Below are positions 43,883 through 52,464 of a stretch of 64,000 nucleotides of DNA, piece after piece; position 1 is the stretch's first letter, and every line of letters starts with the position of its first letter. The position numbers were made by a program, and so were the translations under genes. Below the pieces are notes generated by a model. The model had not been told where the DNA came from. It did no database searches and worked only from the letters and a program-made list of their open reading frames with translations. The stretch is from Suilimivivens sp963650485 (GTDB taxonomy: Bacteria > Bacillota > Clostridia > Lachnospirales > Lachnospiraceae): the NCBI GenBank assembly GCA_963650485.1, contig CAVJLN010000009.1, positions 1 to 64,000 of the forward strand, written 5' to 3'.

Positions 43883-45166
43883 TTAAACACAGCTTAAGGC
43901 ATATTCGAGATCCGCAATGATATCCTTTACATTCTCAATTCCAACGGAAAAACGAATTAAATCCGGTGCCACCCCTGCTTCCTTCAACTGCTCATCCGTC
44001 ATTTGACGATGCGTATGGCTTGCCGGATGAAGAACACAGGTTCTTGCATCTGCCACATGTGTCACAATGGCCGCCAGCTTCAGATGCGCCATCATTTCTT
44101 CTGCGGCTGCTCTTCCACCCTTTAACCCAAAAGAAACAACTCCGCAGGTTCCCTTCGGCATATACTTCTTTGCAAGCTCATAATACTTGTTGGATTTAAG
44201 TCCCGGATAGTTCACCCAGGCTACCTTTTCATGACCTTCCAGGAATTCAGCTACCTTCTGGGCATTATAGCAATGGCGTTCCATGCGAAGCGGCAGGGTT
44301 TCCAAACCAATATTCAATAGGAACGCATCGTGCGGTGACTGTACTGATCCAAGGTCACGCATTAGCTGTACCGTTGCCTTTGTTATGTATGCGGCTTTCC
44401 CGAATTTTTCTACGTAAGTTACCCCATGGTAAGAGTCATCCGGCTTGCAAAGCCCCGGAAATTTCTCCGGATATCTGGAAAAATCAAAGTTACCGGAGTC
44501 CACAATTGCCCCACCAATTGTCATTGCATGTCCATCCATATACTTGGTCGTGGAATGAGTTACGATGTCTACGCCAAACTGAAATGGATTACAGTTAATC
44601 GGTGTCGCGAAGGTATTATCTACAATAAGCGGCACATCATGGTCATGCGCTGCTTTTGCGAACTTTTCAAAATCCAGAACAACCAGTGCCGGATTGGCAA
44701 TTGACTCTGCCATCACACACTTGGTATTCGGTCGGAATGCTTTATTGATCTCTTCGATCGGCCAGTCCGGATCCACAACCGTGCACTCAATTCCCATCTT
44801 CTTCATGGTTACAACAAGCAGGTTAAAGGTTCCCCCGTAAACCATAGAGGACATAACCACATGATCCCCTGCTTCGCAGATATTAAATACAGCATAATAG
44901 TTGGCCGCCTGACCGGATGAAGTAAGCATGGCTGCCACGCCGCCTTCTAATTCACAGATCTTCTCTGCAACATAATCATTCGTCGGATTCTGAAGTCTGG
45001 AATAAAAGTATCCGGATTCTTCCAGATCAAACAGCTTTCCCATTTGTTCAGACGTTTCGTATTTAAAAGTAGTACTTTGATAAATCGGAAGAATTCTCGG
45101 TTCCCCATTCTTCGGCTGCCAGCCTGCCTGTACGCAGATTGTTTCTTTTTCGTAATCTCTGTTCAT
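43883..45166 (-). CDS. metY: O-acetylhomoserine aminocarboxypropyltransferase (sulfhydrylase)
   Basis: This PLP enzyme makes homocysteine (or methionine) from O-acetylhomoserine and sulfide (or methanethiol). The 427-residue length is typical of MetY. The PLP lysine is in HSTTKYMDGHA; YSRLQNPTNDYVAEKICELEGG is the conserved N-terminal block. The ATG at 45166 (GGGGG before) is preferred to 45178. It is 40 bp downstream of yebC. Confidence 0.93.
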   Translation of the reverse strand: MNRDYEKETICVQAGWQPKNGEPRILPIYQSTTFKYETSEQMGKLFDLEESGYFYSRLQNPTNDYVAEKICELEGGVAAMLTSSGQAANYYAVFNICEAGDHVVMSSMVYGGTFNLLVVTMKKMGIECTVVDPDWPIEEINKAFRPNTKCVMAESIANPALVVLDFEKFAKAAHDHDVPLIVDNTFATPINCNPFQFGVDIVTHSTTKYMDGHAMTIGGAIVDSGNFDFSRYPEKFPGLCKPDDSYHGVTYVEKFGKAAYITKATVQLMRDLGSVQSPHDAFLLNIGLETLPLRMERHCYNAQKVAEFLEGHEKVAWVNYPGLKSNKYYELAKKYMPKGTCGVVSFGLKGGRAAAEEMMAHLKLAAIVTHVADARTCVLHPASHTHRQMTDEQLKEAGVAPDLIRFSVGIENVKDIIADLEYALSCV

Positions 45167-45206
45167 TTCTGCCCCCATATTCTGATTTTATTCCAAGTGG
45201 ATCTTC

Positions 45207-45935
45207 TTATTCATCCCAGTTATGATACACTGCCTGTACATCATCATCTTCATCCAGCAGATCCAAGGTTCTCTGCAGATTCTTTACAGCTGTTTCATCG
45301 GTAAGTTCTACATAGTTCTGAGGAATCATCGTTACTTCGGAGGATGCCATTTCAATTCCGGCATCCTGTAATGCCTTTAATACGGCATCGAAGTCATCCG
45401 GAGAAGTAAGAATTTCGAAGCTGTCCTCTTCCTCTGAGAAATCCTCTGCGCCTGCATCTAAGGCAAGCATCATCAGTTCATCAGCATCTCCGTCGTATTC
45501 TTCCTTGTCAATAATGATCTGCCCCTTCTTATCAAACATGAAGGAAACGCATCCCGGTGTCCCTACGTTACCGTTGCCCTTGGTAAATGCATTACGCACA
45601 TTGGCTGCGGTACGGTTCTGGTTATCGGTAAGTGCATCCACAATGATGGCGATTCCGTTCGGTCCGTATCCTTCATAGGTAACATACTTATAGTTTACGC
45701 TTCCGTCATCTCCGGCTGCTTTCTTGATTCCACGGTCAATCGTATCGTTCGGCATATTGTTGGCCTTTGCTTTCGCAATGACCTGTGCAAGCTTGGAATT
45801 GTTCGCCGGATCCGGTCCGCCTTCTTTTACAGCAACTGCGATTTCTCTACCGATAATAGTAAAAACCTTGCCCTTTGCTGCATCGTTCTTCTCCTTCTTA
45901 TGCTTAATGTTTGCAAATTTTGAATGTCCTGACAT
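45207..45935 (-). CDS. yebC: YebC/PmpR-family regulator
   Basis: This 242-residue protein starts MSGHSKFANIKHKKEKNDA and carries the family blocks ANNMPNDTIDRGIKKAAG and YEGYGPNGIAIIVDALTDN. Family members have been described as DNA-binding regulators and, more recently, as translation factors that help ribosomes through proline stretches. It sits between the CBS protein gene and metY. Confidence 0.96.
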   Translation of the reverse strand: MSGHSKFANIKHKKEKNDAAKGKVFTIIGREIAVAVKEGGPDPANNSKLAQVIAKAKANNMPNDTIDRGIKKAAGDDGSVNYKYVTYEGYGPNGIAIIVDALTDNQNRTAANVRNAFTKGNGNVGTPGCVSFMFDKKGQIIIDKEEYDGDADELMMLALDAGAEDFSEEEDSFEILTSPDDFDAVLKALQDAGIEMASSEVTMIPQNYVELTDETAVKNLQRTLDLLDEDDDVQAVYHNWDE

Positions 45936-45955
45936 ACCTGTACTCCTCTTTTCAT

Positions 45956-46849
45956 CTATTCGTTTTTTGTGATAACATTTTGCTGCGGTTCCTGCTTCTT
46001 TTTCGTAACAAGAACGCTCTTTATCATCTTATGCTCTACAGACAGAATTTTGAAATTGTAACCGTCCACATCTACGGAAAAGTCTTCGTTTTCCTCCGGG
46101 ATCTTATCCATCTTAGAGATCATAAAGCCATTTAATGTTTCAAATTCCTCCTCGCGGAAGGAAATGTGGAATCGTTCCTCCAACTCCTTAAGCGGAGTGA
46201 TTCCATCAATAATATATTCATCTTTATTGCCGGTTTCTTCGATATACTGTTCATCCTCGTCGTACTCATCCTGAATGTTGCCAACAATTTCTTCCAGAAT
46301 ATCTTCCATGGCAAGGACGCCCTTGGTCTGTCCATATTCATCCACGACAATCACCATCTGGGTTTTTGTCTTCTGCATCATCCGGAACAGATCGGCAATA
46401 TTCTTGGTCTCCGGAATTACCATAGCTTCACGCAGAAGCCCCTCAATGCTTCCAACGCTTTTCCCGGCATTTTCTTCCTTCCGGTCTGTCACAATAGCAT
46501 CACGAAAATGCAGGATTCCGACGATCTCATCAATATTTTCATGATAAACCGGAAAGCGGCTTTTACCCGCATCCAGCATCTGGGTTATGGCATCCTCCAA
46601 CAGGGTATCCTGATCGATAGCAAGAATGTTCTTACGGTTCGTCATGATATCCTTTGCCTCTTTATCTCCGAATTCAAAAATGTTCGTAATCATTTCTGCT
46701 TCCGTTGCTTGAAACACGCCCTGCTCATGACCTTCGTTCACCATGGAAATAATTTCCTCGGTTACATGATCCGAATTGTCACTGCCAAGCTTTTTCAAGT
46801 GATGCCAGAAATTCTTTACGGAATTTGCCGAAGATGCATCCTCTTCCAT
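45956..46849 (-). CDS. CBS-pair/CorC-HlyC domain protein
   Basis: This 297-residue soluble protein lacks the DUF21 membrane domain found in longer CorC homologues. Two CBS domains (about 60-190; DIMTNRKNILAID, VIVVDEYGQTKGVLAMEDILEEIVG) precede a CorC_HlyC transporter-associated domain (about 210-280; LNGFMISKMDKIPEE). Such proteins are linked to magnesium/cobalt transport and membrane integrity in other bacteria; here the role is inferred only. It is first of CBS-yebC-metY, with a clear promoter. Confidence 0.87.
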   Translation of the reverse strand: MEEDASSANSVKNFWHHLKKLGSDNSDHVTEEIISMVNEGHEQGVFQATEAEMITNIFEFGDKEAKDIMTNRKNILAIDQDTLLEDAITQMLDAGKSRFPVYHENIDEIVGILHFRDAIVTDRKEENAGKSVGSIEGLLREAMVIPETKNIADLFRMMQKTKTQMVIVVDEYGQTKGVLAMEDILEEIVGNIQDEYDEDEQYIEETGNKDEYIIDGITPLKELEERFHISFREEEFETLNGFMISKMDKIPEENEDFSVDVDGYNFKILSVEHKMIKSVLVTKKKQEPQQNVITKNE

Positions 46850-46888
46850 TTTTTCATCTCCTTTGTATCGTATAAAACATCAAAATAA

Positions 46889-46917
46889 ACTATAACATTT
46901 CCTCTTTGTATCGTCAA
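46889..46917 (-). promoter_or_regulatory. Sigma-A promoter of the CBS protein-yebC genes
   Basis: On the minus strand TTGACG (46912-46917), 17 bases, TATAGT (46889-46894). The words ACGATACAAAGAGG and ACGATACAAAGGAG repeat on both sides of the -10; the second supplies the ribosome site. Confidence 0.75.
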
Positions 46918-46928
46918 GCAGACTGCAC

Positions 46929-47270
46929 TTATGTACACAGCTCCAGGCTGATCATCAGTCCTTTGCTCACCTGACGCATCATTTCTTCATCCAGATGACA
47001 CACGCGGTCCTTCAATCGTTTCTTATCAACGGTACGTAACTGTTCTAACAAAATCACCGAATCGCGCTCCATGTCATACCGTTTTGCACTCAGTTCAATG
47101 TGCGTTGGAAGCTTTGCTTTATTCTGTTTTGAAGTGATGGCTGCAACAATGATCGTCGGGCTGTGTTTATTCCCCACATCATTCTGTATAATCAGTACAG
47201 GGCGGATTCCTCCCTGTTCCGAGCCAACCACCGGTCTTAAATCGCAATAATATACATCTCCACGTCTCAT
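46929..47270 (-). CDS. MazF/PemK-family endoribonuclease toxin homologue
   Basis: This 113-residue protein has the MazF fold: RRGDVYYCDLRPVVGSEQGG, RPVLIIQNDVGN, and SVILLEQLRTVDKKRL. In Bacillus the homologue NdoA (MazF) cuts UACAU in mRNA. An antitoxin gene is expected just upstream, but the 78 bp to nnr hold no ORF, so it is an orphan here or the antitoxin is elsewhere. Confidence 0.92.
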   Translation of the reverse strand: MRRGDVYYCDLRPVVGSEQGGIRPVLIIQNDVGNKHSPTIIVAAITSKQNKAKLPTHIELSAKRYDMERDSVILLEQLRTVDKKRLKDRVCHLDEEMMRQVSKGLMISLELCT

Positions 47271-47348
47271 AACAATCCCTTCGTTCCAAACTGGTTTCCT
47301 TTTTCAGTAGTAAGTATAGCCGGATTGTCCGAAAGGTATACTTTGAAT

Positions 47349-48878
47349 TTATTCCAGATATGTCCACAGATTTTCAATGAGATCGGAAGCGATCATTCCA
47401 TGCTTTCCTTTCTTTAACACTGCTTCATCTCCTGCAAGACCGTGAAGAAAAACGCCCTTTGAAGCTGCTTCAAAAGCTGGAAGTCCCTGTGCCAGAAGAC
47501 TTCCGATTACCCCGGTCAGCACATCACCGCTTCCTGCCGTTGCCATTCCGTCATTGCCGGTAGAGTTCAGATACAGGGCCGCTCCATCCGTAACCGCTGT
47601 ACAGGCATCCTTGGAGACCAGAATGCAGTGGCACTGTTCCTGAAAGGTGCGTATTGCCTTCTCACGTTCCTGCTGATAATCCGTCATTGCAAGTCCTGAC
47701 AGCCGTAAAAACTCTCCCGGGTGCGGGGTCAGTATCACCGGCTGCTTTGGCGCTTTTTTCTTCATAAGTTCCATAAACGCCGAGACATCCGCAAGCAGAT
47801 TCAGTGCATCCGCATCCAGGATCATGGGAATCTGTGATGCACACAATAGTATCCCGAGAGTTTCCGCCGCTTCTTTCGAGGTTCCGATTCCAGGACCGGC
47901 AATTAGTACATCCGCCCATTCCAGATCCTTCACCGGATCCGTTGCAATTATGGCTTCCGGAAGTACCGTGCGCAATAAAGCATGGTTCGTTTCTTCGGTC
48001 AGCACCTTCAACATGCCTGCCCCGGAACATAGAACTGCTCTTGCACACAGGAGCATCGCTCCACTCATTTCTCGGCTTCCGGCATATAACAGAACCTTCC
48101 CGAAGGTTCCCTTATGTCCCGATGATTTTCTTTGCGGCAGCAGCTTCATCGCATCTTCCTTCTCATAGGTAAAAGCCGTTTCTGCACCGATGCCGTAGTC
48201 TTCGATTCCCACATCACGCAGATAAACCCTGCCGCAATATTCTCTTCCCGGATACAGGAGATGTGCCTTTTTCAGATATTGGAAGGTCACCGTCAGATCT
48301 GCCTTCACAGCTTCCCCGCACACTGCCCCCGTATCGGTATCAATGCCGCTTGGAAGATCCACGGCACAGAGCACCGGAGCTATTCCATTTCGTCGTTCTA
48401 TGCCTGCTGTTTCGCCTTTAAAAGGCCTTTCCCTTTGGAAACTGCACCTATATTCATTCATCTTATGAATCATCTCAAGCGCTTCACCACGTGCTTTCCC
48501 GGTAATGCCGATTCCAAGCAGGGCATCTATAATGATATCATATTCTCCGTCCGGCCATGTGTCACAGATGGAAAACCCTAATTGTAACAGAATCTCCCTT
48601 TGTTTCCCGACTTCTTCCGAATAATTACCCTTTATCTGGAAAAAGGTCACCTGACGGCCTGTCTTCGCAAGAAGTCGTCCGACTGCCAGTCCATCCCCGC
48701 CGTTATTTCCCTTTCCTGCCACAATCAGTACCCGGTTTCGGTCCGGATAGCGCTTGATAAGCACTTCTGTAACAGCCAGCGCTGCACGCTCCATTAATAC
48801 CATGGACGGAATTCCGGCTCGTTCGATCGTTCCGTGATCACATTCCTTCATCTCTGATGCGGTTACTGCATATCTCAT
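47349..48878 (-). CDS. nnr: Bifunctional NAD(P)HX epimerase/dehydratase
   Basis: This 509-residue enzyme repairs hydrated NADH/NADPH. The N-terminal YjeF_N epimerase half (about 1-220; GKGNNGGDGLAVGRLL, VDLPSGIDTDTG) is fused to a C-terminal ribokinase-like ADP-dependent dehydratase (about 235-500; KSSGHKGTFGKVLLYAG, NGDMATAGSGDVLTG-like NDGMATAGSGDVLTG). The fusion is usual in bacteria. mazF follows after 78 bp. Confidence 0.95.
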   Translation of the reverse strand: MRYAVTASEMKECDHGTIERAGIPSMVLMERAALAVTEVLIKRYPDRNRVLIVAGKGNNGGDGLAVGRLLAKTGRQVTFFQIKGNYSEEVGKQREILLQLGFSICDTWPDGEYDIIIDALLGIGITGKARGEALEMIHKMNEYRCSFQRERPFKGETAGIERRNGIAPVLCAVDLPSGIDTDTGAVCGEAVKADLTVTFQYLKKAHLLYPGREYCGRVYLRDVGIEDYGIGAETAFTYEKEDAMKLLPQRKSSGHKGTFGKVLLYAGSREMSGAMLLCARAVLCSGAGMLKVLTEETNHALLRTVLPEAIIATDPVKDLEWADVLIAGPGIGTSKEAAETLGILLCASQIPMILDADALNLLADVSAFMELMKKKAPKQPVILTPHPGEFLRLSGLAMTDYQQEREKAIRTFQEQCHCILVSKDACTAVTDGAALYLNSTGNDGMATAGSGDVLTGVIGSLLAQGLPAFEAASKGVFLHGLAGDEAVLKKGKHGMIASDLIENLWTYLE

Positions 48879-48911
48879 CCTGCCACCCTCACTTTCTTCT
48901 TCGGATATAAG

Positions 48912-48942
48912 GCAGGCAGTGGTTTTCTTTCTGCCACTGCCT
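48912..48942 (-). terminator. Strong hairpin between a hypothetical gene and nnr
   Basis: CAGGCAGTGG / CCACTGCCTG form a 10-bp perfect stem with an 11-base loop. The bases that follow on the minus strand (CCTTATATC) are only weakly T-rich, so it may be a terminator or an mRNA-stabilising hairpin. Confidence 0.5.
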
Positions 48943-48956
48943 GTATGCTTTGTGTC

Positions 48957-49601
48957 TTATTTGTTTTCAGTTTCCTTCGGTACAGCATGATCCGGATTTT
49001 CCTTTTCATATTTCATATCAAAGATCTCGATCACCTCGGCTCCAAAGATATCGTGCATATAGGAATACAGTTCCTGATTCATCTGCTCCTTTTCCTGCTT
49101 GCGAATGAGACGCTTCTTTAATTCAACCCGGAATGCTGCTACCCATTTCGCCGTCTCTTCAATCTCTGCTTCATTGGCCTTTAAGGTATCGTAACAGATA
49201 TCCATGGTCTGCAGCATCAGTTCCCGGTTCACCCGGTCAATCTCCCGTGGCAGCTCGATGAGCTGATCCTCATACATGGTAAGTCTCTCATTGCATTCGT
49301 TAATGAGGCGCTTATTATCTTCCATTTTCTTCAGTGCTTTTTCATCATTACCTTCCGCAGTACCTTCGGCATTTTCTACAATTTCCTGCATCAGCTTTTT
49401 CTTAAGACGCTTGATGTCTTTACTCTCTGTTGTCGCTTTCCCCTGTTTTTTCAGAAGTTCATTGAGTTCTTCTTCAAGGCGCAGGATCGTCTTGTTCGGA
49501 TTCGTCTGCGTAAACAGCCGATGCCATTTATTATCCAGAGTCAGTATTGGTATTTTCTTTTCTTTTAATGCAGGAGAATAGATTTCATCCTTTCTCGACA
49601 T
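48957..49601 (-). CDS. Conserved coiled-coil protein of unknown function
   Basis: I do not recognise a named family. The 214-residue cytoplasmic protein begins SRKDEIYSPALKEKKIPILTLDNKWH; residues about 38-145 are strongly helical and charged (LEEELNELLKKQGK..., probable coiled coils). It has no membrane segment or signal peptide. It lies between rex and nnr on the same strand, 55 bp downstream of rex. Good ribosome site (GGAAGGTGATGGT). Confidence 0.75.
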   Translation of the reverse strand: MSRKDEIYSPALKEKKIPILTLDNKWHRLFTQTNPNKTILRLEEELNELLKKQGKATTESKDIKRLKKKLMQEIVENAEGTAEGNDEKALKKMEDNKRLINECNERLTMYEDQLIELPREIDRVNRELMLQTMDICYDTLKANEAEIEETAKWVAAFRVELKKRLIRKQEKEQMNQELYSYMHDIFGAEVIEIFDMKYEKENPDHAVPKETENK

Positions 49602-49656
49602 ACCATCACCTTCCTCATTTATTCGTTACTGTTCCCCGTATCTTATCACAGCACCT

Positions 49657-50301
49657 CTATTCCTCTTTTTCGTTTTCGTAGCGGTTAATATTATAAGTAA
49701 GTTTCATTAAGGAATCCGACAGATGAACATTCTCCACCTGAATCTCTTTTGGAAGATTCAGGTCAATATGGGCGAAGTTCCAGATTCCCTTAATATCCTG
49801 TCTGGCAAGCCGCTCTGCAACCTCTAAGGCACTGGCCTTCGGAATGGTTAATACAGCAATATCAATTTCATTTTCTTTGACAAAGGTTTCCAGTTCCTCC
49901 ATAGGCTGCACCTCAAGATCCCGGATCTTCTTCCCGAACAGTGCCGGATTGTTGTCAAAGATTCCACGAAAGAGGAAGCCTCTCCGTTCAAAATTCATGT
50001 AATTGGCAAGTGCCTGACCTAAGTTTCCGGCTCCGATAATAATCAGATTGTGCGTCTTATGAAGCCCTAGGATCTTCCCGATCTCTTCGTACAGATACTC
50101 TACCTTGTAGCCATATCCCTGCTGTCCAAATCCTCCGAAATTATTAAAATCCTGGCGGATCTGAGACGCCGTTACCTTCATAATCGCACTCAGCTCCTGT
50201 GATGAAATCCGTTCAATTCCATCGTCCTTCAACTCTCCCAGATAGCGGAAATATCTGGGCAGGCGGCCGATTACCGCCTGTGAGATTTCTTTATTATCCA
50301 A
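49657..50301 (-). CDS. rex: Redox-sensing transcriptional repressor Rex
   Basis: This 214-residue protein has an N-terminal winged helix (about 1-75; RLPRYFRYLGELKDDGIERISS, QIRQDFNNFGGFGQQGYGY) and a Rossmann NAD(H) domain (IIGAGNLGQALANY). Rex leaves DNA when NADH rises, inducing fermentation and redox genes. GGGAGGG precedes the ATG. A site like the Rex consensus overlaps its own promoter, suggesting autorepression. Confidence 0.97.
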   Translation of the reverse strand: MDNKEISQAVIGRLPRYFRYLGELKDDGIERISSQELSAIMKVTASQIRQDFNNFGGFGQQGYGYKVEYLYEEIGKILGLHKTHNLIIIGAGNLGQALANYMNFERRGFLFRGIFDNNPALFGKKIRDLEVQPMEELETFVKENEIDIAVLTIPKASALEVAERLARQDIKGIWNFAHIDLNLPKEIQVENVHLSDSLMKLTYNINRYENEKEE

Positions 50302-50343
50302 TGGAGTTCCCTCCCTGATTTATTAGTAATTTACTCGCTATTA

Positions 50344-50372
50344 ATTTTAGTACACTGTTAAAATATTGTCAA
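50344..50372 (-). promoter_or_regulatory. Sigma-A promoter of rex
   Basis: On the minus strand TTGACA (50367-50372), 17 bases, TAAAAT (50344-50349). It lies between the icd terminator and rex. Confidence 0.8.
50355..50372. promoter_or_regulatory. Candidate Rex operator at the rex promoter
   Basis: TTGACAA TATT TTAACAG on the minus strand matches the clostridial Rex consensus TTGTTAA-N4-TTAACAA at 11 of 14 positions. It covers the -35 box, so bound Rex would block transcription. Confidence 0.5.
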
Positions 50373-50410
50373 TAAATTGTCCCCTCTTTCATCGGGTGCG
50401 TTATATATCA

Positions 50411-50433
50411 AAAGGCGGGGGATCCCCGCCTTT
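50411..50433 (-). terminator. Intrinsic terminator of icd
   Basis: AAAGGCGGGG - GAT - CCCCGCCTTT: 10-bp perfect stem; TGATATATAA follows on the minus strand. It lies 17 bp past the icd stop. Confidence 0.85.
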
Positions 50434-50449
50434 CCGTACATATTCTGTA

Positions 50450-51658
50450 TTACAGCAATTCCTCCAGCGTCTCACGGATTGCCTTAATGAACTCGAGACT
50501 GTTTAAAATTACCGGATGCTCACAGGTGGAGATCAGAGAGAGGCTCTTAGTCATCTTGCCGTCCTCCACGGTCTTAATGCAGGCCTGCTCCAGTTTATCC
50601 GCGAATTCCATCAGTTCCCTGTTTTGGTCCAGTTCTCCACGCTTGCGCAGCGCGCCGGACCACGCAAAAATGGTTGCAATGGAGTTTGTTGAAGTCTCTT
50701 CTCCCTTTAAATGCTTGTAGTAATGGCGCTGTACCGTACCATGTGCTGCCTCATACTCATACACGCCGCTCGGAGAAACGAGTACCGAAGTCATCATGGA
50801 CAGATCGCCATAGGCTGTTGCCACCATATCAGACATCACATCGCCATCGTAGTTCTTGCAGGCCCAGATAAAGCCTCCTTCGGAACGGATCACTCTTGCT
50901 ACCGCATCATCAATCAGTGTATAGAAATATTCAATTCCAAGCTCTTCAAATTTACCCTTGTATTCTGCATCATAAATTTCCTGGAAAATATCCTTGAAAT
51001 CGTGGTCGTACTTCTTGGAAATCGTATCCTTGGTAGCAAACCAGAGATCCTGTTTCGTATCAATTGCATAATTGAAGCAGGCTCTTGCAAAGCTGCTGAT
51101 GGACTTATCCGTATTATGAATTCCCTGAACCACACCCGGTCCTTCAAAGTTATGGATTGTTTCACGGATTTCCGTTCCATCCTCTGCCGTATAAACAAGC
51201 TCTGCCTTTCCTTTGCCCGGCACCTTGATTTCAACATTCTTATAAACATCCCCATAGGCATGTCTTGCAATGGTAATCGGCTTTGTCCAGTTCTTTACAT
51301 AAGGAACGATTCCCTTTACCAGAATCGGGGCACGGAATACGGTTCCGTCTAAGATGGAACGGATCGTACCATTCGGGCTCTTCCACATTTCCTTCAGATG
51401 ATATTCGGTCATCCTAGCTGCATTCGGTGTAATGGTTGCGCATTTCACGGCAACTCCGTACTTCTTTGTTGCTTCCGCACTGTCTACCGTCACCTGGTCA
51501 TTGGTCTCGTTTCGATGCGGAAGACCCAGGTCATAATACTCGGTTTTCAGATCAATATAAGGAAGAAGAAGCTCCTCCTTAATCATCTGCCATAAAATTC
51601 GTGTCATTTCATCCCCGTCCATCTCGACTAAGGGCGTGGTCATTTTAATCTTGTCCAT
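50450..51658 (-). CDS. icd: NADP-dependent isocitrate dehydrogenase (eukaryote-like type)
   Basis: This enzyme makes 2-oxoglutarate from isocitrate. The 402-residue protein starts MDKIKMTTPLVEMDGDEMTRI, the hallmark of the eukaryote-like/type II homodimeric IDH subfamily rather than the E. coli Icd type; SPNGTIRSILDGTVFRAPI and YEAAHGTVQRHYY follow. It lies 54 bp downstream of gntR and ends at a terminator. In a fermenter this branch mainly makes glutamate. Confidence 0.95.
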   Translation of the reverse strand: MDKIKMTTPLVEMDGDEMTRILWQMIKEELLLPYIDLKTEYYDLGLPHRNETNDQVTVDSAEATKKYGVAVKCATITPNAARMTEYHLKEMWKSPNGTIRSILDGTVFRAPILVKGIVPYVKNWTKPITIARHAYGDVYKNVEIKVPGKGKAELVYTAEDGTEIRETIHNFEGPGVVQGIHNTDKSISSFARACFNYAIDTKQDLWFATKDTISKKYDHDFKDIFQEIYDAEYKGKFEELGIEYFYTLIDDAVARVIRSEGGFIWACKNYDGDVMSDMVATAYGDLSMMTSVLVSPSGVYEYEAAHGTVQRHYYKHLKGEETSTNSIATIFAWSGALRKRGELDQNRELMEFADKLEQACIKTVEDGKMTKSLSLISTCEHPVILNSLEFIKAIRETLEELL

Positions 51659-51712
51659 GAATTTTTCCTTTCCGTTTTCTGTTTGATTTATCCTGATAAT
51701 GCTTCGGAATCG

Positions 51713-52396
51713 TTATTGAAAATTCTCATACAATCCGTTTTTTACAATGTTGTCAAAGGCATTAATCATATGCTGCGTGGCGTACCTTTCTGCTTCATCC
51801 GGCTTCTTGGCCTTGATCGCCTCCATAATCAGACGGTGTTCTTCGTTAGAGGCCATGCTTCTTTCCTTGGTAGACAAGGTTTTCCTACGGATTCGGATAA
51901 CATACTGGTGAAAGTCCTGTAACAGATTTTCCAGCATTTTGGAATCACAGGATGCATACAGGATATGATGGAAGCGATTATCTAACTCTGTCATCTGCTC
52001 CATATGTCCCTTGGAAGCATGGAAGCTTGCCAGATACACATTTTCCTCCAGCTCCTCCAGCTGTTCCTCCGTAATATGTTCTGTTGCAAGACGTGCACAC
52101 ATTCCCTCTAAGGAAGAACGAATCATGTAAATATCCTTGACATCCTTTGCAGTAATCCCGGTTACATAGGCTCCTTTATTGGGTACGATCTGAATCAGTC
52201 CCTCTAACTCGAGCTGTCGGAAAGCCTCACGGACAGGCGTTCTGGATACCCCAAGCTCCTCTCCGATCGCAACCTCCTTTAATTCCTCATTCTCCTTATA
52301 CTTTCCATTCAGGATATCCTCCCGAAGCTTGTGAAAGACCCTTCCGCGGAGGGAATACTTGTCTGTCACTTCCTGCTTTACATCATATCTGCTCAT
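51713..52396 (-). CDS. GntR-family regulator, FCD type
   Basis: This 227-residue protein has an N-terminal winged helix (about 15-80; LGVSRTPVREAFRQLELEGLI) and an all-helical FCD sensor domain (about 88-215) whose Asp/His residues bind a metal and often a carboxylate. It sits between the citrate-synthase-like gene and icd, and a GTATAC palindrome of FCD-operator type covers the operon promoter. It therefore probably senses an intermediate of this pathway, such as citrate; that is inference. Confidence 0.92.
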   Translation of the reverse strand: MSRYDVKQEVTDKYSLRGRVFHKLREDILNGKYKENEELKEVAIGEELGVSRTPVREAFRQLELEGLIQIVPNKGAYVTGITAKDVKDIYMIRSSLEGMCARLATEHITEEQLEELEENVYLASFHASKGHMEQMTELDNRFHHILYASCDSKMLENLLQDFHQYVIRIRRKTLSTKERSMASNEEHRLIMEAIKAKKPDEAERYATQHMINAFDNIVKNGLYENFQ

Positions 52397-52441
52397 TTAC
52401 TTTTTCTTTCCTGCTTTCTAACCTTTCGTTTTAATACAGTG

Positions 52442-52464
52442 GTAACTATTCAGAATAGCTACAC
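52442..52464. mobile_element. Minimal MITE palindrome (copy E5) with 8-bp target duplication
   Basis: GTAACTATTC - A - GAATAGCTAC is two element ends joined directly. The repeat ATACAGTG flanks it at 52434-52441 and 52465-52472. The stop codon of the citrate-synthase-like gene (52459-52461) is inside it. Removing the insert and one repeat restores ...TCA CTG TAT TAA, so the ancestral stop was right at the target site and the protein has gained one Val. Confidence 0.88.
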
